From Notospermus geniculatus (Eukaryota; Nemertea; Pilidiophora; Heteronemertea; Lineidae), in the NCBI GenBank assembly GCA_002633025.1, contig NMRB01000368.1:341488-405487 (forward strand): a stretch of DNA of 64,000 nt. The letters are read 5' to 3'. Under the pieces are notes generated by a model. The model made no database searches, was not told the origin of the DNA, and was given only the letters and a program-made list of their open reading frames with translations. Shown here piece after piece: positions 1 to 11,088 of the stretch. Both the position numbers and the translations under genes were made by a program. Position 1 is the stretch's first letter; each line of letters starts with the position of its first letter.

Positions 1-440
1 AGAAGAACGGCCATCCGAGTGACAATATTTTGCCTTGGAAAAGCATGCAGAACGTGGTGGATCACAATATAACTACTCTAACGTAATTTAGATATCTTTA
101 CTACGTTACATTTGACCGATACCTCTCCTCGAAGAATCTCATAATCACGCTGAATACCGCCAGCAACATTCATTTTTCCACTTTCTTGACTGCCCCATCC
201 ACCATATTGAAATGGTGTCACTGTGCAGTTTGCTGAGTTTTAGCAGGTGTCAGTTGACAATTTTTGCTCTATGTTGATAAGGTCTCACTGTACAGTTTTA
301 CAGTTACATTGATGTGTTGGTGAAGGTCTCGGCCTCGCCTATCTGCAACTGAGGTTTTTGCCTTGTTTGATCCGATCCGAGTATTTGTGAGGCATTTTAA
401 GCACTGCCTGTCGCCGTCCACAATAGCCAACGTGACATCT
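1..440. other. No gene seen
   Basis: Short stop-interrupted frames only, with no domain, RNA gene or strong repeat visible. It lies 3' of gene A, which runs on the minus strand. Confidence 0.5.
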
Positions 441-632
441 GGGCCCAGTTCCTGAAACAACGCTAACTCAGCGATAGCCCTTAGCGTGGCGTTAAACCCT
501 AGTTAACGCCATGCTAACTTTAACGTGGCGCTAAGCGGGTTCCAGAAAGAGCGATAGTCTGACAATGGCGCTAAGTCAGCGTTTAAAGTTAACGCCTGCA
601 TGACCCACCTCTAGCCAGCGATAAGTCAGCGC
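441..632. repeat. MITE-like palindromic repeat
   Basis: The segment is built of short repeated and inverted motifs around GGCGCTAA / TTAACGCC. At 482-515 the motif AGCGTGGCGTTAA faces TTAACGCCATGCT across a 7-nt spacer, forming a hairpin with one mismatch. The AGCGATA(A)GTC motif recurs further right. This looks like a decayed foldback element; ends and target duplication could not be fixed. Confidence 0.45.
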
Positions 633-2255
633 TAACTTCCATATTCCTTTCTTAGATGGCCCTAAATAATGCATTTTATGGCAATTATGTGTATATTTTT
701 TCCATATAATGACCTAAACTATAAAATTAGAGACAGAAAAAGAAATATGAAATATTCACAAGTTGGCTGACTGCCTCTAACTTGGAAGATTTTCTATTTT
801 TCACANAAGACAGTAGCAGTAAAAATTGTCCCCCAGTAAAAAGTGTCCACTTATTGTTGAATGACGGATTAAAAAGGTGCATCGGTATAGAAACCAATCG
901 CCAGAGATTAGATTGTAGGCCTAACAAGGATCATATAATTTTTGTTCCCAGGACAGTTTTTCCTAGGACATTCTTTCCTTTCACACCTGTTTATGAATGA
1001 CAAAGTTGTGACCGCCATCATCACCCTCATCACAAACGGGCCAGAGTTCACTTTCTTCTTCCACTGCTAAACCAGAATCGGCTCGCAGTAAACGAAGGGA
1101 ATGGTTTCGCTCGCTCGCTAACCATTTTGGTTAGTCTGGTTAGGGTTTTGTCAGAAATGAACTGAATTGCATCTAAGGTTGTCACAATCAAAACCGATCG
1201 TAACGGGGATCACAGCTAATGCATGTCATGGGTGGAGTTGGACAAATCATTGCATTGCAACCTGAACCAACGGAGATCCGGGGCCGCCTCCTCTTGATCT
1301 GTGCTGGACCCTAGGCCTATATTCAGTGGCAGAAGAACTAAGAGGTGTAGCCTGAATTCAAAAGAATAATGAACTTTATTTCCTTGTTAACTTACAAATG
1401 TCCATATATACATCAACAAGTGTCGCATGACAACATCGTCTGCGTCGATTTGTCGTGCAGACCGAAATGTGAAAGAAATCTAGTTCAATTTGTCCCCCAC
1501 AGATGTCAGAGCATTCGATTTCATTTGCGGAGGCCTCGACATCAACAGGTAGCCTATTCCTCATACGAATAGCGCAACAGGTCTGCTAGTAACCCGTCTT
1601 CATCCATCCCTAGCGTACCCTAGCGAGGCGAATATCTCATGCCCATGACGTCACTCACGAAAGGACACCACTTGGTACCACGCCCAGTAAACACTCCATG
1701 GTGGCATATAAGCTGGCGCCAGTTTTTCAATTAGTACGCCCTGTCTTTAAAAAAACTGAGACATTGCCTGAGGAAATTACAGTGAAACAAATGTGTGTTT
1801 ATTCGACTCAACATGTGAAGGTCAAATTCACCGTCTTATATTGTCAGGTTAGGTTTGAATTGGTGACAGAATGCTGCAAACGTTCATTGATTTCATTGGT
1901 CGCCCCATCACATCTTCAACCAACCCGATAAATTGTTTTCTCTGCCCGTCTTCACATCGGAAAAATGTCGCCCAAAAACGGCCTAATGTTACATGACCAT
2001 CGAAAGATGTAATTCTGTCTCTTGAGATAGAGTACATCAATATATTCTCCAATAAATTCAAGGAAAAACTCAATCAACGTTCACGACTGAAAAAAATAGT
2101 GTTTTCCATGCCGAATTTGGGATGAAATTGGCAAATAGTGCCTTGCCCATCCAGAGAGATTATTGTTCTCCGGAAGAAAGCTAGGCCTATATACAGAAAG
2201 CTATATACGGCCCAGTTGAGTTGAGAGTACTACAGAGTAGCGACCTGATACTGGC
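633..2255. other. Non-coding flank, no gene seen
   Basis: Frames are short and show no recognisable domain. One ambiguous base (N) occurs at 806. There are scattered copies of the AGGCCTA motif common across the window, but no RNA gene or repeat array. Confidence 0.5.
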
Positions 2256-2367
2256 TGATATTCATAAAAGGTAGCAAATGCTTTTACTTCAAGTTTTCCG
2301 TACATTTACATTGGACCTCGCTATGCAAATCTTAAGTAAAAGCATTTGCTAACTTTTATGAATACCA
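2256..2367. mobile_element. Foldback MITE, about 110 bp
   Basis: Left arm at about 2256-2293 (TATTCATAAAAGGTAGCAAA, then TGCTTTTACTT) is the near-perfect reverse complement of the right arm at about 2331-2367 (AAGTAAAAGCATTTGC, then TAACTTTTATGAATA). The arms are about 35 bp with an unpaired centre of about 37 bp. No ORF inside. Typical of a non-autonomous DNA element; superfamily unknown because no clear target duplication is visible. Confidence 0.7.
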
Positions 2368-2831
2368 ACCGATAAGTGTCCAACTTTTAGGGCCTCTCTG
2401 ACATGAATCTGCCGCTCAACTGACTTCATCCATCCACCCTAGGTTACACTCGGCGAATACAGCGCCACCAATTGGTGGAGGTGTTGCTCTGATGGCAACG
2501 CTCTGATTGGCTGACTCGCCGATGATTGTACACGTCAGGTTTCCTGCAATGAACGAGAGAAGGCCTCGGCGATAGTGTTGATCTTTGATTGAGATGAGTG
2601 ATGATGATGGTGATGAAATTATCGATGTCGATGAGTGGCAAATGACCTGACCGTGCCAGAAGGCAGTTTAATAGCCTAGCCTAATCTTCGGTCGTCGGCC
2701 ATCGCTCGACAACGATCGCCGACGGGGAGCTACATCGCTCGATCGACGTGTAAACCCACCATATGGGGGATAGTTTTGGTGTAGTCAAACTTCTTGACTT
2801 ACGAAGCAACAACTGGCGATATGAAAGCATC

Positions 2832-2917
2832 CATCAGATCATCCTCCCACCGCAGGGCTTTGGTGCGTATGAAGAGGAGCGAGACCAAACCCTGCGGTGG
2901 GAGGATGCCATCTGATG
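2832..2917. ncRNA. Pre-miRNA-like hairpin candidate
   Basis: The inner arm 2840-2864 (CATCCTCCCACCGCAGGG, then CTTTGGT) pairs with 2884-2907 (ACCAAACCCTGCGG, then TGGGAGGATG) apart from one bulged C. Pairing continues 8 bp outward after a CC bulge. The loop is 19 nt (2865-2883) and the whole is about 86 nt, the size and shape of a metazoan microRNA precursor. I do not recognise a known miRNA seed. A recent small inverted duplication or MITE would look the same. Either strand could be the precursor. Confidence 0.3.
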
Positions 2918-2924
2918 ATCATTG

Positions 2925-3939
2925 TGATTATGAGTACCGATGTTTCTTCGTAACTGTAGGCCCCTATGTAGGCCTAGATAAAAACTTCTTGCCTGATGCC
3001 AGACCCCACAGTCGAGGCGACTGTGAACGGAAACACACGGGACAACATATTGAACATATTGAACTTGTTTGTTGCATCAGGGAAAAATATAATTGAACTT
3101 TAGTTGCATGTTGTCCGGAAGCTGTTGCTGACAATAGCCTTTGACTGTTTTGTTGACAAACAAAAATGGGGAGGATTGAATAGTCCTTTTTGCCTCGTAT
3201 GCTCTTTAGGCCCCGTGTCTCTCATTCAAATCTTCATCGGTGTCAATTGCGTCGACCACGCCTTTGTTCTCATAAACAAAGGCGTGGTTGGTTAAGTTGT
3301 GGATTCGAAAAAGTGTTTGACGTTGAGGTTGTTGTGATTGAACTCTTTTGTCAGTGATTCGTACCGGTACTTTCTTGTAGTCATTGAGGGATTTGACGTC
3401 ACCCAATGACCATCATGGTGAATATCACCCAGTGACCAGCACGGTGGAAGTATGGGGGACACAAGTAATGATGTTGAGTGATGTGTGATGATGATGATGA
3501 TGAGATACATGATTGAATAGATGTGTTTCTCATCGGCCGATAACATTTGAAAGAACCGCGTTCGCGTGTGGCCTTATTCCCGAGGCAAACATTGTTGATT
3601 GCTTTCGGCAAATGAAGCTACACCACCCAAATTGCCTGTAAATCTTTTGTGAGATTGTTGATAGTGATAAAACATTCCCACGACATTTCATCACAGAACC
3701 GACGTTGCTAGGAAAACATTATTCATTGAGAGTTTCCGATCACGATTCCGAAAGACGAGTAAATAGTTCCGTCGTCTGGAACTCGATGAGAAATTACAAT
3801 GACATTTTAGCGTGACATTTCACTTGTCAAACTTAACCCTTTTCAACGCTTCAAAGTGATATAGTTCAGTGTCAGTAGGACCCTTCTGTTTTTGTCTTTG
3901 CCTGACTTGTATACAACTGGCATGACAGCATAGCATGTG
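2925..3939. other. Putative 3' UTR/flank of gene A
   Basis: This is the stretch immediately 3' of the gene A stop codon on the minus strand. I see no second gene and no convincing AATAAA in the first few hundred bases on that strand. It contains a perfect 14-bp hairpin at 3255-3288 (ACCACGCCTTTGTT / AACAAAGGCGTGGT, 6-nt loop), a short imperfect direct repeat (ACCCAATGACCA / ACCCAGTGACCA) near 3400-3440, and a TGATGA microsatellite near 3482-3502. Confidence 0.45.
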
Positions 3940-4730
3940 TCATATGCACATGGTACTCTCAGTGTCTGCATGGGAATCGGGATTTGGTGTTTGTCTTGCC
4001 GCGCTGTAGTATGTTGACAGCGTTAGGCGGCGCTCTAGTCTTTTGTCCCTTGAGCAGCAGAGCGCCCTCTTAAAGGCCTCACGGAACTTTGTACTGAGAA
4101 CGTTATACATTATTGGGTTTCCGGCGCTATTCATATAAAACATTATCCTGGAAAAACACAGAATGTTTAAGTATCCTTCCAATCCTAACTTGGCCAGCTT
4201 TTCTGTCGGGGTATATATCAAAAAGATACTGAACACCCGAAATGGTAACATGCACACGAAGAAGAGCACTTTGATCGATATGAGCATGTACACAACTTGT
4301 CGTCTGGACTTCTGCGCAGACGCACTGTTGACGTCACCATCCAACAATGCCTTGGCGTCGTAAACAAGACGCTTGATGATGATGCTGTAAAGGACTGACA
4401 ACAAAACTAGGGGAAAGACAAAAAATAATGCCGTACTGCACAAAATATAAATCCTGCTTTTCGAATCTCTGAACACTGTTGCGCAGGCGTACGCGTATGT
4501 CCCGTCATAGAACTGATCATATCTGAGTTCAGCAAAGTAAATGAATGGAATGGCTACGGCTGCTGCTATGATCCAGATAACGGCGAGGATTTTGATAGAT
4601 CTCGATGGAGTACACATGTATTGGGCACGGAATGGATGACAGATGGCGTAATAACGTTCCAGGCTTATGGCCAGAATGGTCAACACGCTGGCATCCGCTA
4701 CGGCGTTCTCAATGAAAGGCACCGCCTTAC
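3940..4730 (-). CDS. Gene A, 3' exon: peptide GPCR TM3 to C-tail
   Basis: Second coding exon of a class A peptide receptor. The acceptor CTTTTCAG ends at 4731, and the exon starts with GT that completes the TGT cysteine codon of exon 1. Joined to 11089-11440 (or 19515-19866) it gives 380 residues. Landmarks in that numbering: Cys118 (3.25), ERY at 142-144 in place of DRY, a TM4 Trp near 170, an ECL2 Cys near 200 to pair with Cys118, a TM5 Pro, CMLPF in TM6 (the CWxP Trp is replaced), and NPIMY at 322-326. The tail has a CC pair for likely palmitoylation and ends in MCI, a possible class II PDZ ligand. The run CKAVPF...ASVLTILAIS is closest, from knowledge of the families, to ETH, TRH and ghrelin receptors. 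Expected to couple to G proteins at the plasma membrane; ligand not deducible. Confidence 0.9.
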
Positions 4731-4837
4731 CTGAAAAGACAAGATACAAAGAATGATTAAAAAAGTACAATGTACGTACAATGTACATAAGGTGTATGAA
4801 GTGAGAAGAGTATTGGTATTACTTGTCGCCCTGCAGG

Positions 4838-4971
4838 GGCCATATTTATGAAGCCTTCGCAACTTTGCGTTCACGCAGATTTTGGCTCCACACATGCCCT
4901 ATTGTTCACTGACTGCCTTACAATAGATTTGCGTGAACGCAAACTTGCGAAGGCTTGATAAATATGGCGCC
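4838..4971. mobile_element. Foldback MITE in gene A intron, about 134 bp
   Basis: The left arm reads GGCCATATTTATGAAGCC then TTCGCAACTTTGCGTTCACG. The right arm carries its reverse complement, CGTGAACGCAAACTTGCGAA then GGCTTGATAAATATGGCGCC. Arms are about 45 bp around a non-palindromic centre of about 45 bp. No ORF. It lies about 110 bp upstream of the exon 2 acceptor. Confidence 0.75.
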
Positions 4972-5449
4972 TGTACTGACATGCCACCAAGACCAGCCTC
5001 CTTGAAAGTGGCTTGTGGGGATCAGGTGTCGGATCATACATACTGATTTCCAGTCATTATTGTGTTACCGTAAGCATTTAGACCGAGTCATCTCATCCCT
5101 GATTATGGTCGTTGGCTCGTTTTCCTTTCATGTTTTTGCAATCAACGCTCATTTGTGAGGCGATCTTGGTGATTGGTAATGGTGAGAAGGCAGAATGTTG
5201 GACTCGGGACAAAATCACGTGATGCTGGTTTCCAGATCAGTGGCATTTCCAATAATTCAAATGGTAATTGAGGTCCAAAGGGCTCGACCAATCAAGAATC
5301 AAAAGAGAAAGATACAGCCAGCTGGGGTTTGTGTCGTCATTTACATCCGCGAATATAGCAAAGGCCATCATATCATACAGTGAAGGGAATGACGAGAGCA
5401 GACAGAAAATGCATCTGATCTCAGTTCACTAGAATATGTACTCGCATAG

Positions 5450-6080
5450 CCTGGCGACCGCGAGACGCTGATTGGCTACGCCATGTGGCCTGCCGACTCA
5501 GAGGGCAATGCTGATTAGCTAACCGACTCTATGCGTTTGATCATTGGCCATTGGCATTCGATTGTGATTGGCTACTCCATGGCGTCTGTTTCTGGCCAAT
5601 TAGAACACTATGAGAGCGTGCCGATTTTAGGGTGATACTGATAGGCTACTCCATGACGTTTGATCACTGATTGGTTACTAGAACGCTCGGAGAGCCTGCC
5701 GACTGTAAGGTGACGCTGATTGGCTACTCCATGGCGTCAGATCTCAGGTCATTAGAACACACCGGAAGCCTGCCAGGTGTAGGGTGACGCTGATTGGCTA
5801 TTCCACCGCGTCTACCCTGGCCATTAGAAGACTCGGAGAGCCTGCCTGTAGTAGAGTGACGCTGATTGGCTATCATATGATTTCTGGCCATTAGAACACT
5901 CGGAGAGCCTGCCTATAGTAGAGTGACGCTGATTGGCTATTCCATATGATTTCTGGCCATTAGAACACTCGGAGAGCCTGCCTATAGTAGAGTGACGCTG
6001 ATTGGGTATTCCACGGCATATGATTTCTGGCCATTAGAACACTCAGCCTATTGACTGTGACTGCCTATTCCATGCCGAGG
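5450..6080. repeat. CCAAT-box minisatellite in gene A intron
   Basis: Tandem repeat of about 70-bp units, roughly nine, diverged at the left and more uniform from about 5700 to 6010. A typical unit reads GTGACGCTGATTGGCTATTC, then a CATGG/TATG segment, TGGCCATTAGAACACTC and GGAGAGCCTGCC. Each unit carries CTGATTGGCTA or a close variant, whose complement TAGCCAATCAG is an excellent inverted CCAAT (NF-Y-type) box. Copies lie near 5470, 5512, 5569, 5639, 5718, 5790, 5862, 5929 and 5998. Confidence 0.85.
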
Positions 6081-6913
6081 TTGCAGACATGGTAGGCCAT
6101 TTCATGGCGTCTGATGTGATGGGTACTTTGCAGGACGGTCTTGTGAAATTGGCGAAGCTTCCGTAGAGAAAAACACTGGTTGTTGCACGGCTTGTTGACT
6201 TTCATGATTGAACACTACGAATTATAAGTAGAAAATGTTGCCATCTGTCATTTCCTCTCCATCTCCATCTGAGGAAGGATGCAATCACTCTTCTTCAAAA
6301 GAAGGATAATCCTCCTTTTTTGTCATTTGAATGTCATCAATGAAATGACACATCGTTGCCTGAACAATGTTGACTTTTCTACACGTGCTGTTCCCCCGCA
6401 ACGTGACTCAGCTATAATAAACTAATTAAAGATTTGTTGAATCGTCACTGGATGGAGTAAATATCTCTCTCGATACAACAATTTACATATGGTATCGGAT
6501 TACAATGTTTCTCTCATTATTCTACTTCATCGTGAGTAGTGTCAGGCAAATGTCACAGAAAATCCTTTAAAAGGCGAAACATCTTCGAATATCTTTAGAT
6601 GTGAAGTGAAAATGCGCGGAGATAAAAGTTGACATGGCCTTTCCTGGGCCGAGTAAATGCCATGATTATTGAGATGAGGAGTCATCCCACGACCAGACGT
6701 CTTTCTTTCATCCCTGGCTCTTCGTCAACTCAGCTCTTCGTGTCTGTCGCATGGGACAGTAAGCGTGGTGTGTTGTATCCCTTATTCCTTTGCAAGGGCA
6801 AGTCGGACGCCGGCAGGTTGGGGCAGATGTCCTTTAGCGTCGATTATACGACGTCAACTCAGATCTCCTCGACACTGACCAGGGACATTTTGAATAAACG
6901 CCAGGCTGCGTAA
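6081..6913. other. Intron sequence, no gene seen
   Basis: Nothing recognisable beyond a few short inverted repeats (for example around AAGGATAATCCTCCTT at 6302-6317). The longest frame has no domain and no splice context I trust. Confidence 0.5.
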
Positions 6914-7045
6914 TAGAGAGTTTTCGCAAAGCCCCCGAAACGTCAACGCGAACGCCAAACCCATTGTTCGATGCCACGAGGAGAGCACCGAACAAAAGGA
7001 TAGACGTTCGCGTTGGCGTTTCGGGGGGTTTGCGAAAACTCTATA
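6914..7045. mobile_element. Foldback MITE, 'TTTTCGCAAAGCCCCCGAAA' family, copy 1
   Basis: Left arm TAGAGAGTTTTCGCAAAGCC then CCCGAAACGTCAACGCGAAC. Right arm reads GTTCGCGTTGGCGTTTCGGG, then GGGTTTGCGAAAACTCTATA. Arms are about 45 bp around a core that includes GTTCGATGCCACGAGGAGAG. Ends at TA suggest a TA target, as in Tc1/mariner MITEs, but this is inference. Related copies lie at 49762-49895 and 49897-50030, with truncated copies at 36.83 and 37.43 kb. Confidence 0.85.
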
Positions 7046-7955
7046 TTGGCTGTGAAATCACTCGAACGCTTCCGGGCATTATCGACTCTTCCCGAGTGAG
7101 AATATCGTATTGAAGTGGCAATCAGTCGACGGTCGTTCGATAAAACAAATTCAGGTTCACAAATGGGATAGAGTCAATAGAATCTAATAGTTATTTGTAA
7201 CACTATTGATAATGAAAGTGCGTCCACCTGACTTGACGCCCACGTGGATCGAAACACTCACAAAGAACATTACACAACGATTGAATGGAATCAATAATTA
7301 TGTCTTCAACAGAAAAGTCATAATTGAAATTCGATCGTCAACGACAACAAAAAACGTCACCTTAATTAGCTGCCAAGAACATTATCATTGAACGATACAG
7401 TGTCTTAAGTCACGAAATCGACCGAAGACGGAAAGAAAGTGGTCTATATCGACGGCACTTCCACGCCAGTGAACGTTTTACCCCCTGTTGCACTATCATT
7501 TCAAATTTATCTCCGCCTGATGCCACATGACACGCGACAGTATAGCGCATGGTCTCACGGAAGGATGCCAGATGGTCTCCTCAGACGACGGCACTCAGAA
7601 AAGCCATAAGTTTCAATAGAGGAAGATCCACGATTGTTCGGTCACGGACCATCATGATTGACGTTTCAATCTTGCTCACGACATTCCCTTAGATCGCCGT
7701 AAGGATTACAAGACTAGTCTTCGATATTGATCATACAGTGACATCCAAGTTTTAATTCAATGGCCTCGTCGTGTCTCATGAGCTTTGCGGGTTGGTGATA
7801 AACATTTTCAGGGACAGCATCGAATGTGTGTCCAAAGCCAATGATCGATGGATGGATATAATCCGATCTGAGCACGACATACTTCATCAATTTTGGTTTT
7901 AAATCACTAACATAAGATCTAGATATATTTTATGGCGTTGCTTGAACAAACCCTG
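7046..7955. other. Intron sequence, no gene seen
   Basis: No domain, RNA gene or array recognised. The left end of the 8-kb direct duplication begins at its right border. Confidence 0.5.
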
Positions 7956-8046
7956 CCGTAACTCATCAAGATCGTCACAACTGTCTCGAAAGAAGTTGAA
8001 CAGCTGCTGACGTTGTGACGGAGCCACGTATTGCAGGAAAACTTAA

Positions 8047-8151
8047 AGGGAGACATGCGAAAAATATTGCCCGGCGGGCACAAGTTGTCTGAGTTGCAGC
8101 GCCGTCTGTTAATACACGGTGACACTACGCTATATCACAGCATGTCTCCCT
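8047..8151. mobile_element. 105-bp TTAA-flanked MITE (filled site)
   Basis: The element starts AGGGAGACATGC and ends GCATGTCTCCCT, a perfect 12-bp terminal inverted repeat. It is flanked by TTAA on both sides (8043-8046, 8152-8155). Copy 2 of the duplication has the empty site, ACTTAAATC, with a single TTAA at about 15771. TTAA duplication points to a piggyBac- or Kolobok-type transposase, but there is no ORF. Confidence 0.9.
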
Positions 8152-8994
8152 TTAAATCAAAAGTAATGTTTGAAGCCCGGAGGTGCTGTAAAGGAGATGG
8201 TGACATCTGGCTGTTTAATTAACGACGAGGAATTACGTAGTCCTTCCATCAGTAATCAGTGGTTCACAGCGCTCGCTCTTTACATCACCGATATTCTCCG
8301 GATGAGTCTTCACAGAATGAGAACAGCAGCTGTACCATCAGTACAGAAGAAAGATGGCAAGGATGCATCTTCCGGTTGATAACACACGTTTTGTTTCCTC
8401 CAGCAAGGTGATACAATCCTAACTTATCAATACTGGACGATTGGAAATAAGTGATTCACCGAGTGGTACAGGCGTTCCTTGTTAGAAGTCGATCACTTTC
8501 CGATCGCCGTATGACAGCCGACGATAAGCACATGAAGCCTCCCTGGGATGGATTGAATATGGTTATGCATAAGCTGGCATTACCATATCATATCAGACAT
8601 GGCATCTCATGCAATATTAATACAGAAAATCTTTTGTCGTTTGACTAGAGGCAAACTGTCAGAGCATGCAACAGACGAAACCTTTAAAAGGCCTAGAAAT
8701 CGGAGAGAAATCACGATTGGATCGAAAGAGCCAACAGGTCTACTGATATGTAGGTCAAGGGTTGTCGTGCAGCAAGGGTGAAATCTGGGAAGAGACGAGA
8801 TTATTTGGGATGCAGTTAGACAAGCAAATCCCCTTGGTTTCTATGATCATTCACCTTTCCTTTACCGTCCCTGGGAGGATATTTTGAAATATATACAGAT
8901 TATATGAAATGAGAGCAACTGAACTGGATCTGTCAGGCCACTCCTACAATCACAGCCATTGAAACCGACACGTACCGCTCCAATTCGGTGTTGG

Positions 8995-9066
8995 TTCCGC
9001 GTTTTGACTGCCCCACCTAACACGTGGAGTTCACGGAGGGACGAGTGGTGTAACCTAACGGCGATG
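8995..9066 (-). repeat. Dispersed 'CGCTAGGTGACGCCACTCGT' family copy
   Basis: In reverse complement this reads CGTTAGGTTACACCACTCGT then CCCTCCGTGAACTCCACGTG and ends with AACGCGGAACCAACACCG. The same string with changes occurs on the plus strand at 41084-41176 and 48007-48090, and in the duplicated copy at about 17522-17592. It looks like a conserved fragment of a dispersed repeat rather than a gene. Confidence 0.6.
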
Positions 9067-9559
9067 TGTGGAGAATGGTACCGCCCTTTTTTCAGATCTT
9101 CCTTCCTTGAAGGGTCAGACTACAACTAGTACATGTAGTTGTCGCTCAATCAATCATCTTGCTGTCACTCATCAAGGCTTCTCCCGTAACAGGTCATTCG
9201 ATCCTAATGAAATATTGGATTGATACTCACTTCATGTTCTGATCGCTGACTTCCTACTATATCATCATGATGTTCCCATTCCATCAGGCAACAAACCTGG
9301 CAAAGGATCATGTCACTCTTTACACAAGAGGCGTGTCAAGTAGCCTACAAGGGTTTTCTATAAACGTGTCCAATCGATATAAGACCCAGCTTTTAAGCTA
9401 AAAGCATGAATAAGCTCGCCTAGATTGTGTAGCACTTGTGGTCACTCCCAGGATCACTGCCCAGAGGAATGCGCCACAGTATAGCCAATCCCTTTCTTCA
9501 AAGCTAAGATGCAAGATTTGATTGAGGTTTTTTCGAATGACCTCATCTTGAAGAATTTC

Positions 9560-10115
9560 AGAGTGGCCACAAAGTTGATGACATTTCCTCTCGATGGAGG
9601 GACCAGAGTAGCCACAAGGTTGATGACCATTTGCTCTCGATGGAGGGACCAGAGTAGCCACAAGATTGATAACCATTTCCTCTCGATGGAGGGACTAGAG
9701 TAGCCACCAGGTTGATGACCATTTCCTCTCGATGGAGAGACGAGAGTAGCCACAAGATTGATAACCATTTGCTCTCGATGGAGGAACTAGAGTAGCCACA
9801 AGATTGACGACCATTTCCTTTCGATGGAGGGACTATAGAGTAGCCAAGGTTAATGAATACATGTATTTCCTTTCGATGGAGGGACTAGAGCAGCCACAAT
9901 TGCATGACGACCATTTCCTGTCGATGGAGGGACTATAGAGTAGCCAAGGTTAATGAATACATGTATTTCGTTTCGATGGAGGGACTAGAGTAGCCACAAG
10001 ATTGATGACCATTTTCTCTCGATGGAGGGACTAGGAGTAGGCACAAAATTGATGACCATTTTCTCTCGATGGAGGGACTACGTAGAGTATCCACAAGGTT
10101 GATGACTATCCATTA
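9560..10115. repeat. 48-bp-type minisatellite, copy 1
   Basis: About eleven imperfect units of roughly 45-50 bp. Each contains GTAGCCACAAGATTGATGAC, then CATTTCCTCTCGATGGAGGG and ACTAGA. Some units carry a variant AAGGTTAATGAATACATGTA segment. The open frames on both strands here are repeat translations, not genes. The matching array in the second duplication copy (18080-18545) has fewer units, so this is a length-variable locus. Confidence 0.85.
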
Positions 10116-11088
10116 AGAACTACTTCAAGGAGCATGCCATTGAACACATTTCGCAACAAAGGCAGGCATGACTTATTCATGATGAAAGATTGCTCGGGGA
10201 AAAAAACGCCACGACACATGTTGATCATTGGTAGGGGCAATGTTCAGTGACAGGTGATATATATTATCTGTCCCTTGCGATTCGTTTGCGAGGGTTACAT
10301 GAAAGGTTGGTTTCCATTCTCCCTCAACGGGGAGACACCTATACCTCGTGGGAAGTTGTGTGGAAACGGTTGATCGCTCAGAAATGAAGCCCCTTATATA
10401 TTATGCAGTCGACATATAAGCACTCTTACGTAGGAGCTCATTTTTCTCTCGTCATTGTGATTTGGCACGAATCATCCGCAAGAATGAACATTGCATTCTC
10501 CATTACCTGTTCACATAGGCGTTGATTTTGAGATTTTGATTTTGAATGGATAATGAAACGTGAGAAAATGGAAAGACCAGCATTCACAATTCGAAGTTTG
10601 TTGGTATTGATGGGATACCTTCATTTACAACGCACAACGTAGGTCCTCTGGCTAACTTGCGTTTTGCAGAGCCTGGCAGCTACTTTGCGAAGTGTCCACT
10701 GACCCAGAACATAAGCGCCTTTAGGAGCCATTTTATTGTTTTTGGAACTCGTACCCGGCCCATACGTTACGATATAACAATTCAGATTGCCTTCTTACCG
10801 GAACTAAAAACAAATCCGCAGCTAATTTTGAGAGATCGTGACAATTTACATCTCAAAATGTCTTTTTCTGGCAATGGAATTGCAAATTAAGAGTGCAATA
10901 ACGGCTTTGAGTTGAATTGAACTGCGCGTGGATCTGATACAAATGGACTCCATTTTGTGACGCCAGTTTAATTTGTTGCGGGAGTCTTACCTTGGAATGA
11001 GGTTACGAATATTTGAAATCTGAGCTGGCAAACAAGTTTTTTGTCAACAGCTTAACATTAAAAACTGATTAAATGAAAGAAGACTTAC
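10116..11088. other. Intron sequence next to exon 1, no gene seen
   Basis: No domain, RNA gene or array recognised. Copy 2 of this stretch (18546-19514) differs by scattered substitutions and small indels, for example an extra CACATAGG near 10512 here. Divergence drops abruptly at about 11067. Confidence 0.5.

Larger units (their letters stand above)
4731..11088 (-). other. Gene A intron (proximal exon 1 version)
   Basis: The phase-1 intron runs from donor GTAAGT (11088 downward) to acceptor CTTTTCAG (ending 4731). It is 6.36 kb if the proximal exon 1 is used, or about 14.8 kb from the distal copy at 19515. It contains two MITEs, a CCAAT-rich minisatellite and a 48-bp-type minisatellite. After splicing, the junction T|GTAAGG recreates the donor-like sequence. 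Confidence 0.85.

Noticed and set aside
5450-6080. CRISPR-like array
   Set aside because: Units of about 70 bp vary throughout, with no constant repeat plus unique spacer pattern, in a eukaryotic intron.
9398-9768. Repeated VINLVATLV / GYSGPSIE frames
   Set aside because: Minisatellite read in several frames on both strands; not a repeat protein.
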